64,000 bases of DNA from assembly GCA_044232905.1 (NCBI GenBank), contig JBIIKZ010000003.1, forward strand, positions 1 to 64,000. Reading direction: 5' to 3'. The notes under the pieces were generated by a model. That model was not told the origin of the DNA. It searched no databases and saw only the letters and a program-made list of their open reading frames with translations. The position numbers were made by a program, and so were the translations under genes. This stretch comes from CANHVK01 sp044232905. GTDB taxonomy: Bacteria; Bacteroidota; Bacteroidia; Flavobacteriales_D; Crocinitomicaceae. Positions 1 to 7,638 of the stretch are shown in pieces. Position 1 is the stretch's first letter. Every line of letters begins with the position of its first letter.

Positions 1-66
1 CGTTCTAGAAGTAGGAACGATGACATATAAATGATCTAATTGTAAATCTTCCATCGCAGAATAGGA
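1..66 (-). pseudogene. Edge fragment, possible DUF4143-type ATPase tail
   Basis: On the minus strand a frame open from about position 66 to the window edge reads AMEDLQLDHLYVIVPTSRT. This loosely resembles the C-terminal part of the DUF4143 domain of AAA-type ATPases, in which a Leu-Asp-His-Leu-hydrophobic stretch precedes the last strand. A stop codon lies just upstream in the same frame (67-69). It is therefore either a broken gene or a gene starting at the ATG at 52-54. Only about 20 residues are visible, so the family call is weak. Confidence 0.25.
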
Positions 67-177
67 TTATCATCAATTGACTCCAACAATTCTGACAACA
101 AAAAACTCCTTAAAACCATGATTAACAATTAATTTAATGTATTCAAAAACACAAAAAATAAATGGAAAATATGAAAA

Positions 178-222
178 TTAACCTTGAAATTTTGAAGTTT
201 AACTTCAAAATTTCAAGGTTAA
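178..222. repeat. 45-bp perfect inverted repeat (22-bp arms)
   Basis: Positions 178-199 and 201-222 are exact reverse complements around one central base; the core arm reads AACCTTGAAATTTTGAAGTT. The stretch 67-301 otherwise holds no gene. The hairpin is not followed by a clear U-run, so it is closer to the long perfect palindromes at 36020 and 43802 than to an ordinary terminator. A role in ending transcription from the left remains possible. Confidence 0.8.
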
Positions 223-271
223 AGTAAGAGATATAAAATTAAAAAATCATCCTTTTATAGATTATGCCCAC

Positions 272-296
272 TTTCTACTTTCTACTTTCTACTTTT
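272..296 (+). repeat. Short tandem repeat TTTCTAC before the helicase gene
   Basis: Three tandem copies of TTTCTAC, with a partial fourth, end six bases before the helicase ATG at 302. They occupy the place where a leader or ribosome binding site would be expected, and no purine-rich RBS is visible. This is one of several short-unit repeats in this genome. Confidence 0.6.
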
Positions 297-301
297 ACCA
301 C

Positions 302-2131
302 ATGAACGAATTACATCCACACCAACAGCGATTGCTTTCATTGATTTCCTTAGAAATGAAAGAGCAAGAAAACCGTTATACACTAGATCCTAAAGCGGGA
401 TTAAAACAGTTGAAAACAGATGGTTTAGTTCTTCATCCGATTACGGTAGTTCGAAAAAGTTTTGGATATGCAGATTACCCTGAGATCTCTTTTAAATTAC
501 CGTATACAACAGACACCTCTAATTTCCGAGATAATGTGGCGATTGAGTGTTTCTTGGAGGGAGAAACTCCTATAAAAGGAACATTACTTGGTATGGAAGG
601 ACAGAAAGGTGAATTTAGATTATTTACACCGGATTTTCCAGACTGGATCGAGGAGAAAGGAGTTGGTGTAAAACTAGCACCGGATCATCGTACAAGTGAA
701 ATGATGTTAGCTGCTGTAAAAGATATCCAGCAACATAAATCGGTAGATGAAATTTTCACTAAAATTCATGGTGCAGAATATTTCAGTCAAGATTTACTTT
801 TAAACAAAAAAATTGAATTCAAGAATCAAACGTTAAATACTAGCCAGGAACAGGCTGTAAAAGCGATACTTGACAATGAATCTCTTATACTACTTCATGG
901 ACCTCCAGGAACAGGAAAAACAACTACATTAATTGAAGGAATTTTACAATTAATTCAGCAAGGAAAACGCATCTTGGTAACTGCTCCAAGTAACACAGCT
1001 GTTGATAATATTGCAAAAGGATTGGTAATTCAAGGTGTAAAGATTTTACGAGTAGGTAATTCTCTCAAAGTGGATGATGTGATTTTTCCCTATACACCTG
1101 AAGGTAAAATGGAGGGCGCAAAAGAACATAAAGAAATCAAAAAATTAAAAATTCGTGCGGAGGAGTTGCGTCGAATGTCCTATCAATATAAACGGAATTT
1201 TGGACGTGATGAACGTGAACAACGCGGATTATTATTGAAAGAAGTGAAAAGTATCCGGAAAGAAATTAGAGATATCCGAAATTATTTTGACGCAAAATTA
1301 TTTGATCAATCAGAAGTTATTTTAGGAACGCCAATTGGACTTGCCGACTTTTTACCTAAAACCGCGCATTTTGACACATTAGTGATGGATGAAGCTGGAC
1401 AAGCGATTGAAGCATTGGCTTGGATTGTTTTCCCACTAGCAAAAACATGGGTATTGGCAGGTGATCCATTCCAACTTCCACCAACCGTATTGTCTCAATC
1501 TGCAGAAAAACAAGGACTTTCCATTTCTATTTTAGAACACAGTATTACCCATTGTAAAGATGTTTATTTTTTAGATACACAATACAGGATGCGTAAATCT
1601 ATTGCCGATTTTTCGAGTAACTATTTCTATCATTCAGCTTTGCAAACACCAGATAATCAAAGAGATATTAATCAACACATTATATATTACGATACCTCGG
1701 GTACAGGATTTGATGAACAGTCGGGCACAGACGGAAACAGTTTAATTAATGAAGGCGAATTGTCAATCGTTCAGAAAATCATTGAACTAGAAAAATTAGA
1801 CTATTCCTCGATTGCGTTTATCTCTCCTTATTCTGGACAGATACAATTAGCGAAAGAACTATTACCTGCAGGAATATTAATTAGTACTATTGATAGTTTT
1901 CAAGGACAAGAAAAAGAAATCATCCTACTTTCCTTGGTTCGTTCAAACGTTGATGCAATTATTGGTTTTTTAAAAGATTACCGCAGAATGAATGTCGCAT
2001 TAACACGTGCAAAAGAACAACTTTTTGTTATAGGTGATAGCGCTACGATTGGTCAAGATCCGTTTTACAGTAAATTTTTGGAGTACATGGAAGAAGTTGG
2101 TGGGTATAAAAGTGCGTGGGAGCTGATGTAA
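302..2131 (+). CDS. SF1 DNA/RNA helicase, IGHMBP2/Upf1-like
   Basis: A 609-residue superfamily 1 helicase. An N-terminal beta-rich region (about 1-180) precedes the RecA-like core. Walker A is GPPGTGKTT at 200-208, motif II is DEAG at 363-366, then GDPFQLPP (motif III), DTQYRM (motif IV) and a C-terminal MNVALTRAKEQLFVIGD (motif VI). The DEAG box and the VALTRA motif are typical of the Upf1/IGHMBP2/Dna2 AAA_12 group, which unwinds DNA or RNA with 5'-to-3' polarity. It stands alone, with no operon partner on its strand. Function in repair or RNA turnover is inferred from family only; the precise substrate cannot be read from sequence. Confidence 0.9.
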   Translation: MNELHPHQQRLLSLISLEMKEQENRYTLDPKAGLKQLKTDGLVLHPITVVRKSFGYADYPEISFKLPYTTDTSNFRDNVAIECFLEGETPIKGTLLGMEGQKGEFRLFTPDFPDWIEEKGVGVKLAPDHRTSEMMLAAVKDIQQHKSVDEIFTKIHGAEYFSQDLLLNKKIEFKNQTLNTSQEQAVKAILDNESLILLHGPPGTGKTTTLIEGILQLIQQGKRILVTAPSNTAVDNIAKGLVIQGVKILRVGNSLKVDDVIFPYTPEGKMEGAKEHKEIKKLKIRAEELRRMSYQYKRNFGRDEREQRGLLLKEVKSIRKEIRDIRNYFDAKLFDQSEVILGTPIGLADFLPKTAHFDTLVMDEAGQAIEALAWIVFPLAKTWVLAGDPFQLPPTVLSQSAEKQGLSISILEHSITHCKDVYFLDTQYRMRKSIADFSSNYFYHSALQTPDNQRDINQHIIYYDTSGTGFDEQSGTDGNSLINEGELSIVQKIIELEKLDYSSIAFISPYSGQIQLAKELLPAGILISTIDSFQGQEKEIILLSLVRSNVDAIIGFLKDYRRMNVALTRAKEQLFVIGDSATIGQDPFYSKFLEYMEEVGGYKSAWELM

Positions 2132-2133
2132 TT

Positions 2134-2165
2134 GAAAGATTGCAGATTGACAGATTAAAGATTTA
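2134..2165 (+). repeat. Short AGATTGCAGATTGACAG degenerate repeat
   Basis: A small block of the AGATTG(C/A)CAG unit directly follows the helicase stop codon. It belongs to the same family as the larger arrays at 15051-15222 and 16781-17008. Confidence 0.5.
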
Positions 2166-2192
2166 TTACGATTGATTTTAAGGAGGTATCAA

Positions 2193-2585
2193 TTATAACA
2201 TTCGTTTTTTGAGTTCTTCGGTGGGGATTAAACAGGAAGTTTGATTTTTAAAAAAATGCTTTCTGTTTTTGGCTATTACATCGTAAACCAAATCGCGGAT
2301 TGGGCGCGGGAAAATTAGTAGAAGAAGAAAGATCTTAGACAGTATATTCAATGCTGCGAATGCACGAATTGCTGCTGAGGATTTTGTGTATATTTTATTT
2401 TGTTGTAGATAAATTACAGTTGAATAGACATTCAGAGGTAAATTATTTTCTTGAAGAAATTCTTGTCCGAACTTGGATTGTAAGGAAGCAAATTGAAATA
2501 TTTTATTTGAATCGTGTTTAATAATATATTGCACGGATTTATTGCATAGAATACAATCTGAATCAAAAAGAAGAATGTGCGACAT
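2193..2585 (-). CDS. DCC-family thiol-disulfide oxidoreductase-like protein (DUF393)
   Basis: A 130-residue protein starting HILLFDSDCILCNKSVQYI, the DxxCxxC signature that names the DCC (DUF393) family; the two cysteines lie near residues 11 and 14. The rest, including PIRDLVYDVIAKNRK, fits the family and the length is typical. Members are predicted thioredoxin-like redox proteins, but the biochemical role is unproven. It is 47 bp downstream of the DEAD-box helicase on the same strand and may be co-transcribed with it. Confidence 0.85.
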   Translation of the reverse strand: MSHILLFDSDCILCNKSVQYIIKHDSNKIFQFASLQSKFGQEFLQENNLPLNVYSTVIYLQQNKIYTKSSAAIRAFAALNILSKIFLLLLIFPRPIRDLVYDVIAKNRKHFFKNQTSCLIPTEELKKRML

Positions 2586-2632
2586 TTATATTTTCTAATT
2601 ATAAAAAAAGAAGTTGAAGTGCAACATTGCAA

Positions 2633-3973
2633 TTAGATTTTAGAATTTCCTTTCTTTTGGCCACGTGTTTGTCTTTTTTTGTATTTGTCTTTTATGGAAC
2701 GTTTATAAGAACCACCAAGATTTACTTTTTTATTTTTATCTATTTTTTCGTGGAAAGCTCCTTTTGAATTTTTAATCGTAGCCTCAGGCATATAATTTAC
2801 ACCAGGCATTACCGGTTTCTCAGATTCTAAAAGGATTTCAGACACTTCATAGGATACAGGAAGTTCATTCAGTTCAACCGTCATTTTCATTAAATCCTCG
2901 ATATTGTTTTTATTTTCTTCGTCAAACGGAGTAACGAAAGAAATTGCAATACCATCTTTATCTGCACGACCTGTTCGTCCAATACGGTGAATATAATTCG
3001 TTGGTTCTTCGGGCATATCAAAATTAATGACATGTGTTACATCTGAAATATCTAATCCACGCGAAACTAAATCTGTAGCAATCAATCCTCTGTAAGTTTC
3101 ATTTTGAAAATTTCGCAAGGCATTAAAGCGGTAATTTTGAGACTTATTCGAATGTATAATTCCAAATTGCTCCGGAAAATTTGCATCTACAATTTCAAAA
3201 AGCATATCAGCGACCTTTCTACTTTTGGTAAAAACTAACACTTTACTTATATCCGGATTATTTTCAATTAAATTAATTAGCAGGTTAACTTTAGAATGAA
3301 AATTAGGAACATTATAGATGGATTGTTTAATCTTCTCAATTGGAGTTCCATGGGCAGCCGCTTCTATTTTCTCCGGATTATTGAAATATTCATCAATTAA
3401 AAACTCTACCTCTTCATGCATTGTTGCTGAAAACAAAAGTGTTTGACGTTTTGGAGGTAATAATTCAAGAATATTTTTAAGTTGCGTACGGAAACCTAAA
3501 TTCAACATTTCATCCATCTCATCGATAATAACTTTTTGAACAGCCTTCAACTTTAAAGATCCGTTTAATGCTAAATCGTAGAAACGACCTGGGGTAGCTA
3601 CCACGATGTCTTGTCCATCCAATATAATATCTATCTGTGTATTAATACTAACACCTCCATAAACGCCACAAACACGCACATTCATATAGGTAGTTAATTT
3701 TTCAATTTCCTCCACTATTTGCATTACTAATTCACGTGTTGGAACTAAAATCACACAACGTGGTTCATATTGTTTCGCAAATTTGAACATATTCAGAATT
3801 GGCAAAAGAAAGGCAAGTGTTTTACCTGTTCCAGTCTGCGCTAAACCAACCACATCTTTTCCGGACATAATAACTGAAAAAGCTTTTTGTTGAATTGTCG
3901 TTGGAGTAGTAAACCCTTGATCATCTAGGGCTTTCAAAATGTTTTTATGTAAGTTTAAGTCGTGAAACAACAT
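2633..3973 (-). CDS. DEAD-box ATP-dependent RNA helicase (DEMD variant)
   Basis: A 446-residue DEAD-box helicase. Visible motifs are the Q-motif region, AQTGTGKT (motif I), PTREL (Ia), TPGR (Ib), SAT (III), ATDLVSRGLD (V) and HRIGRTGR (VI). Motif II reads DEMD, not DEAD; related Bacteroidota helicases often carry DEVD, so it is probably functional. The C-terminal 70 residues are basic and Lys/Arg-rich (…KKRQTRGQKKG), a likely RNA-binding tail. Probable roles are ribosome assembly or RNA remodelling in the cold. Confidence 0.92.
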   Translation of the reverse strand: MLFHDLNLHKNILKALDDQGFTTPTTIQQKAFSVIMSGKDVVGLAQTGTGKTLAFLLPILNMFKFAKQYEPRCVILVPTRELVMQIVEEIEKLTTYMNVRVCGVYGGVSINTQIDIILDGQDIVVATPGRFYDLALNGSLKLKAVQKVIIDEMDEMLNLGFRTQLKNILELLPPKRQTLLFSATMHEEVEFLIDEYFNNPEKIEAAAHGTPIEKIKQSIYNVPNFHSKVNLLINLIENNPDISKVLVFTKSRKVADMLFEIVDANFPEQFGIIHSNKSQNYRFNALRNFQNETYRGLIATDLVSRGLDISDVTHVINFDMPEEPTNYIHRIGRTGRADKDGIAISFVTPFDEENKNNIEDLMKMTVELNELPVSYEVSEILLESEKPVMPGVNYMPEATIKNSKGAFHEKIDKNKKVNLGGSYKRSIKDKYKKRQTRGQKKGNSKI

Positions 3974-3974
3974 T

Positions 3975-4064
3975 TTATGGGATTATGAATTATGGGTTAT
4001 GGATTATGAATTAGTGAAATTAGTGATTTCCATTTATAATTCATAGCTCTTAACCTATAATTAC
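3975..4064. repeat. ATTATGAATTATGG degenerate repeat with inverted partner
   Basis: Upstream of the DEAD-box helicase lies a run of ATTATGAATTATGGGTTATGG units (3975-4016), followed by the same words in reverse complement (about 4033-4064). Together they can fold into an imperfect hairpin. It occupies the first part of the 428-bp gap 3974-4401. Confidence 0.5.
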
Positions 4065-4103
4065 AGAAGGGGTAGGTTCAAGTATCAAATGCGACATTAC
4101 CGT

Positions 4104-4310
4104 CTATGATTTATAAAAAATATTCTTTGGAGAATCAAAATTTAATTTTTCTCTTAATCTTTCATTTATTTTATACTGAAATTCAGTTAATTGTTTCTTT
4201 GTATAATCATTTAAATCATACCCTTTTTTCACATATTGCCTAATTAATTTATTAGCGTTTTCTATTAATCTATTCCTTTTCGAATTGTTTCCTTTTTCAT
4301 CTTTTATTTT
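4104..4310 (-). pseudogene. IS30-family transposase C-terminal remnant
   Basis: The minus-strand frame ending with TAG at 4104-4106 stays open for 68 codons and reads in part RLIENANKLIRQYVKKGYDL and then KINERLREKLNFDSP. This matches the end of the rve/DDE domain of IS30-family transposases (pattern NxNxLIRQYxPKG…KxNxRPRxxLxxxTPxxxF). There is no start codon and a stop lies just upstream, and the rest of the transposase is absent, so it is a dead fragment. No terminal inverted repeats were recognised. Confidence 0.6.
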
Positions 4311-4401
4311 TTATACAATAGTAACGAATGACAATGTGTTAAAATGCAACAAGAGTTACACAACTGATAAATTGTTATATTTACTTATAGAATGAAAAAA
4401 T

Positions 4402-4863
4402 ATGAAAAAAATAGCCTTATTTCCAGGTTCATTTGACCCATTTACCAAAGGACATGAAAGTGTTATTCATAAAGCACTTCCATTATTTGATGAAATTGTA
4501 ATTGGAATTGGAATTAATACCAGTAAAAATTATTTTTTCGAATTGGAAAAACGTAAAAATCAAATTGAACATATTTATAAAGATGTTTCCAAAATTCGCG
4601 TTACGACCTATCAAAAATTAACGGTAGAATACTGTCAAGAAATAGATGCACGCTATATATTACGTGGCTTACGTGACACCAATGATTTCGAATATGAAAA
4701 GGCTATTGCGCAAATGAATTTGCAAATATCTGGTATTGAAACTGTTTTTTTTATGACAGATCCTGCAGTTGCTCCTATAAGCGCAACTATTGTTCGAGAG
4801 ATTGCACGTAATAATGGAGATATTTCTTCGTTTGTATCATTATCTGCAATGCTTCTTTCATGA
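4402..4863 (+). CDS. coaD: Phosphopantetheine adenylyltransferase
   Basis: A 153-residue protein of normal CoaD length. It has the nucleotidyltransferase motif PGSFDPFTKGH at residues 8-18 (TxGH, residues 15-18), ILRGLRDTNDFEYE in the middle and PISATIVREIARNNGDIS near the end (ISSTxxR-like signature). It transfers AMP from ATP to 4'-phosphopantetheine, the penultimate step of CoA synthesis. Its last codons overlap the next gene by four bases (ATGA), so the two are translationally coupled. Confidence 0.96.
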   Translation: MKKIALFPGSFDPFTKGHESVIHKALPLFDEIVIGIGINTSKNYFFELEKRKNQIEHIYKDVSKIRVTTYQKLTVEYCQEIDARYILRGLRDTNDFEYEKAIAQMNLQISGIETVFFMTDPAVAPISATIVREIARNNGDISSFVSLSAMLLS

Positions 4864-6329
4864 AAAAATTAATTTATCTACTCCTTTTTACTTTTTCTAT
4901 TGGTTTTTCTATTGCGCAATCAACAGTGAAAATAAGTGGGGTGACAACTGGATTCGTAGGTAAAAAGATCGAATTTTATCTTGTTAAGGACTATTTATCC
5001 TTAAAAGATAGTTTAGTTGGAGAAGCTACCATTCAAAAAGACAGTAGTTTTCAAGTACTAATTACTTTACAAAAAACAGAAAAAGTCATTGTTAAATGTC
5101 ATAAAAACACTGGTTTTATTTATGCTAGTCCTGGTGGATCCTATACAATTTCTTTACCCGACAAAGATCCATACAATGCTTTTCGTCCTCAAGGTAATAA
5201 AATTGAGATTTCTTTTTTAGACTTGCCAAAAACAGATGTAAACTTTAAAATTATAGAATTTGACAATTGGATTCACGATTTTTTGGGCGTTTATTTAAAC
5301 CGTAAAACGACATCTACACTTGAATTTTCCAAACAACTAGACACCTTCAAATTAAATGTAGAAAAATACTACAAGGCTGACACTTCCAATTTTTTCAAGA
5401 CTTATGTTCGTTATAGTATTGCTTCATTGGATGATATAAATTGTATTGGCATGAAAACACGTATTGAAAAGTACATGCTATACCTAAAGGATTTTCCAGT
5501 TAATTATGAAAATGATAAATACATGGACTACACATGTTTGTTCTACAAAAATATTTTCGCAATGGTTTCAACTGATCTGAATCAAAAAATATATAAAGCA
5601 ATTTTAAGTAGTAGTCCCTCCCAATTAATGCGAACCTTGGGAACTGATGCTACCCTTCGTAGCCCACGTATTCGAGAATTAGTAGCTATTCAAGCACTTT
5701 CAGAAGTGTATAATGGCAAAGACTATCCGAAATCCAACATACTTACCATGTTAGATAGTATTGCGCGGTTTGGATTATACAAACAACACCGAGGAATAGC
5801 AAAACGTATCATAGAACGATTGACGGAATTAGCTCCTGGAATGAAAGCGCCAAATTTTGAAATTCTATCTATTAACCAACTGGATACTATCTCACTTCAA
5901 TCCTATAATGGAAGTTATATCTATCTGCAATTTGTTGACCCAACACTTCAAGAGTCAAAAAAACATATTGATTTATTAGTTCCTCTCTTCGAAAAATATG
6001 GAAAAACATTTCGCTTTGTTACCATTATTGAAGATAATATTCAGTTTACTAAAGAACAACTAGCCTATTATGGATCTATTCCATGGGAGAAATATTATGT
6101 AAGTGCTGAGCACCCTATATTAAAGCGTTATCACATTAAATCATTTCCTAGTTATGTAATGATAGATGAAACAGGAATACTTCACTCTTATCCTGCAGCA
6201 GGTCCTATTCCAAATGGTGAATATGAAACCGTAGAAAAGGTTTTATATACCATAAAAAGAAGAATAGAAACTGAGAAAATGAATAAAGAAAAGTCTGGAT
6301 TTGATGATATATTTGATGATACAAAATAA
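4860..6329 (+). CDS. Exported thioredoxin-fold (TlpA/DUF4369-like) protein lacking CxxC
   Basis: A 489-residue protein with a clear signal peptide (hydrophobic run ending SIGFSIAQS). The N-terminal beta-rich part resembles the DUF4369 domain, the middle is helical, and the C-terminal 150 residues look like a TlpA/thioredoxin domain: PGMKAPNFEILSIN start, YLQFVDPT strand, and the cis-proline loop SFPSYVMID. The position of the redox CxxC carries DPTLQESK instead, so no disulfide chemistry is expected. A periplasmic or envelope role is inferred. It overlaps coaD by 4 bp. Confidence 0.75.
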   Translation: MKKLIYLLLFTFSIGFSIAQSTVKISGVTTGFVGKKIEFYLVKDYLSLKDSLVGEATIQKDSSFQVLITLQKTEKVIVKCHKNTGFIYASPGGSYTISLPDKDPYNAFRPQGNKIEISFLDLPKTDVNFKIIEFDNWIHDFLGVYLNRKTTSTLEFSKQLDTFKLNVEKYYKADTSNFFKTYVRYSIASLDDINCIGMKTRIEKYMLYLKDFPVNYENDKYMDYTCLFYKNIFAMVSTDLNQKIYKAILSSSPSQLMRTLGTDATLRSPRIRELVAIQALSEVYNGKDYPKSNILTMLDSIARFGLYKQHRGIAKRIIERLTELAPGMKAPNFEILSINQLDTISLQSYNGSYIYLQFVDPTLQESKKHIDLLVPLFEKYGKTFRFVTIIEDNIQFTKEQLAYYGSIPWEKYYVSAEHPILKRYHIKSFPSYVMIDETGILHSYPAAGPIPNGEYETVEKVLYTIKRRIETEKMNKEKSGFDDIFDDTK

Positions 6330-6332
6330 CAT

Positions 6333-6353
6333 GGATGTTGTAAAACAACATCC
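6333..6353. repeat. REP-like hairpin GGATGTTGT-AAA-ACAACATCC
   Basis: A perfect 9-bp stem with a 3-base loop just after the stop codon of the thioredoxin-fold gene. It shares its stem sequence with the hairpins at 7534-7554 and 7571-7589. A T-rich stretch follows, so it may also terminate transcription from the left. Confidence 0.6.
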
Positions 6354-6365
6354 AGTTATTTTTGT

Positions 6366-6388
6366 GGGCGCAACGCATTACGCCCCTA
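6366..6388 (-). repeat. REP-like palindrome supplying the adaptor gene's TAG stop
   Basis: Minus-strand TAGGGGCGTAATGCGTTGCG followed by CCC forms an imperfect palindrome (GGGCG…CGCCC). Its first three bases are the stop codon of the RND adaptor gene. The form (G)TAGGGgCG…CGCCC resembles extragenic palindromes common in Bacteroidota and cyanobacteria. Confidence 0.6.
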
Positions 6389-7516
6389 TTCTTCGGTGTT
6401 TTTGAGCTTCATTAATAAGGAGTATGCTCCATTTATAACAACTGGAAATTCATTCAAGTCCGTGTAATTTTCAATTTCAATAAACCCATTTTCTTTTGCG
6501 CCTACTTTTACAGCAATCATTTCAAAGGTTGTTTTATTGACCTGAATAAATAGATAATCTTTGTTTTCATAGCGTAAAACTGCATTTTCAGCGATGGTAT
6601 GCGCGCGTTTATTTTTCAATTCTACCTCTGCATTCATATACATGCCTGGCACTAAGTTTTGATCATAATTTTTGAAGTGGCAGTGAACTTCTGTGTTTTT
6701 ATCTGTGGAAAGAGAATGACCGATTAATATTATTTCTGTTTCGTATTTTTTAGTTGGATTACTGTTGTTATACGTGATGACTTTTTGACCAATAGCTAAT
6801 GCCGCTAAGTCTTTCTCAAACACAGAAACGTTTAAATGAATATCCGCAACATTTACTAACTCAAACAGCACTTCGCTTGGTGTTAAATACTTACCGATAT
6901 TCGCATTTACTTTTGACACATACCCATTAATAGGTGAAGTAATTGTTATTCGTTTTGAAATTTTGGTATCGTCCAATTTTTTTGGTTGAATACCAATAAG
7001 CTCTAAATTTTCTTCCAACGCCTTCATATTAATTTTAGCATTTTTATATTCGCCTTCAGCTGCTTGCAAAATTTTATCACTTGCAGCCTTACTTGCGTTT
7101 AATTCTTTTTGACGTAAGAACTCTCCTTCTACCACTTTTAATTTAACCTTCGCTAACAAATAATCTTGTTGTAATTTTACGTATTGTTGATCTTCCAAAA
7201 CAGCTAATACTTGTCCTTTACGCACAATTTTCCCTGGAAGCATGTCTGTAGATTTAAGGTATCCACCAAGCGGCACACTAACTGAAATTAAATTTTGAGG
7301 TGGTACATCAATTTTTCCATTTAAACGAATTGTCGCTGAAATTTCTTTTTCTACCAATTTTGCTGTTTGAATTTCAGCATTTGCTATCTGTGCAGCATTT
7401 AATTTTACGATGGAACTTTCTGCCGCATTGGATGTAGTTTCAACCGTTTTATTTTCTTCTTTTTGACCACAACCTAGTATGGTTAAGATGGATATGGTTA
7501 GAAATATTTTTTTCAT
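6386..7516 (-). CDS. RND efflux periplasmic adaptor (CzcB/CusB-type) lipoprotein
   Basis: Start set at the ATG at 7514-7516, because the protein then begins MKKIFLTISILTILGCGQKE, a lipoprotein signal with lipobox ILGC; an upstream start would add 12 residues before it. Length is 376 residues. A barrel-sandwich hybrid (LPGKIVRKGQVLAVLEDQQY) brackets a helical hairpin, followed by a beta-barrel (ITSPINGYVSKVNANIGKYL) and a membrane-proximal domain. It links the inner-membrane RND pump to the outer-membrane channel. The pump-channel fusion gene lies upstream, separated by three REP-like hairpins. Confidence 0.92.
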   Translation of the reverse strand: MKKIFLTISILTILGCGQKEENKTVETTSNAAESSIVKLNAAQIANAEIQTAKLVEKEISATIRLNGKIDVPPQNLISVSVPLGGYLKSTDMLPGKIVRKGQVLAVLEDQQYVKLQQDYLLAKVKLKVVEGEFLRQKELNASKAASDKILQAAEGEYKNAKINMKALEENLELIGIQPKKLDDTKISKRITITSPINGYVSKVNANIGKYLTPSEVLFELVNVADIHLNVSVFEKDLAALAIGQKVITYNNSNPTKKYETEIILIGHSLSTDKNTEVHCHFKNYDQNLVPGMYMNAEVELKNKRAHTIAENAVLRYENKDYLFIQVNKTTFEMIAVKVGAKENGFIEIENYTDLNEFPVVINGAYSLLMKLKNTEE

Positions 7517-7533
7517 ATTTTTTTTATTTTTTG

Positions 7534-7638
7534 GGATGATGCTTTGCAACATCCTTAGGTTATTTTATTTGATGTTGCTTTGCAACATCCTTACGTTTTA
7601 TTGCGATATATAATTAGTCGTGTTGCCACGCGACTCTA
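7534..7638. repeat. Cluster of three REP-like palindromes
   Basis: Three hairpins fill the gap between pump and adaptor genes: 7534-7554 (GGATGATGC-TTT-GCAACATCC, one mismatch), 7571-7589 (GATGTTGC-TTT-GCAACATC, perfect) and 7617-7638 (GTCGTG…CGCGAC, imperfect). On the minus strand the last begins TAGAGTCGC, and this TAG is the stop codon of the pump gene. The hairpins may stabilise the upstream mRNA or reduce read-through into the adaptor gene. Confidence 0.65.
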
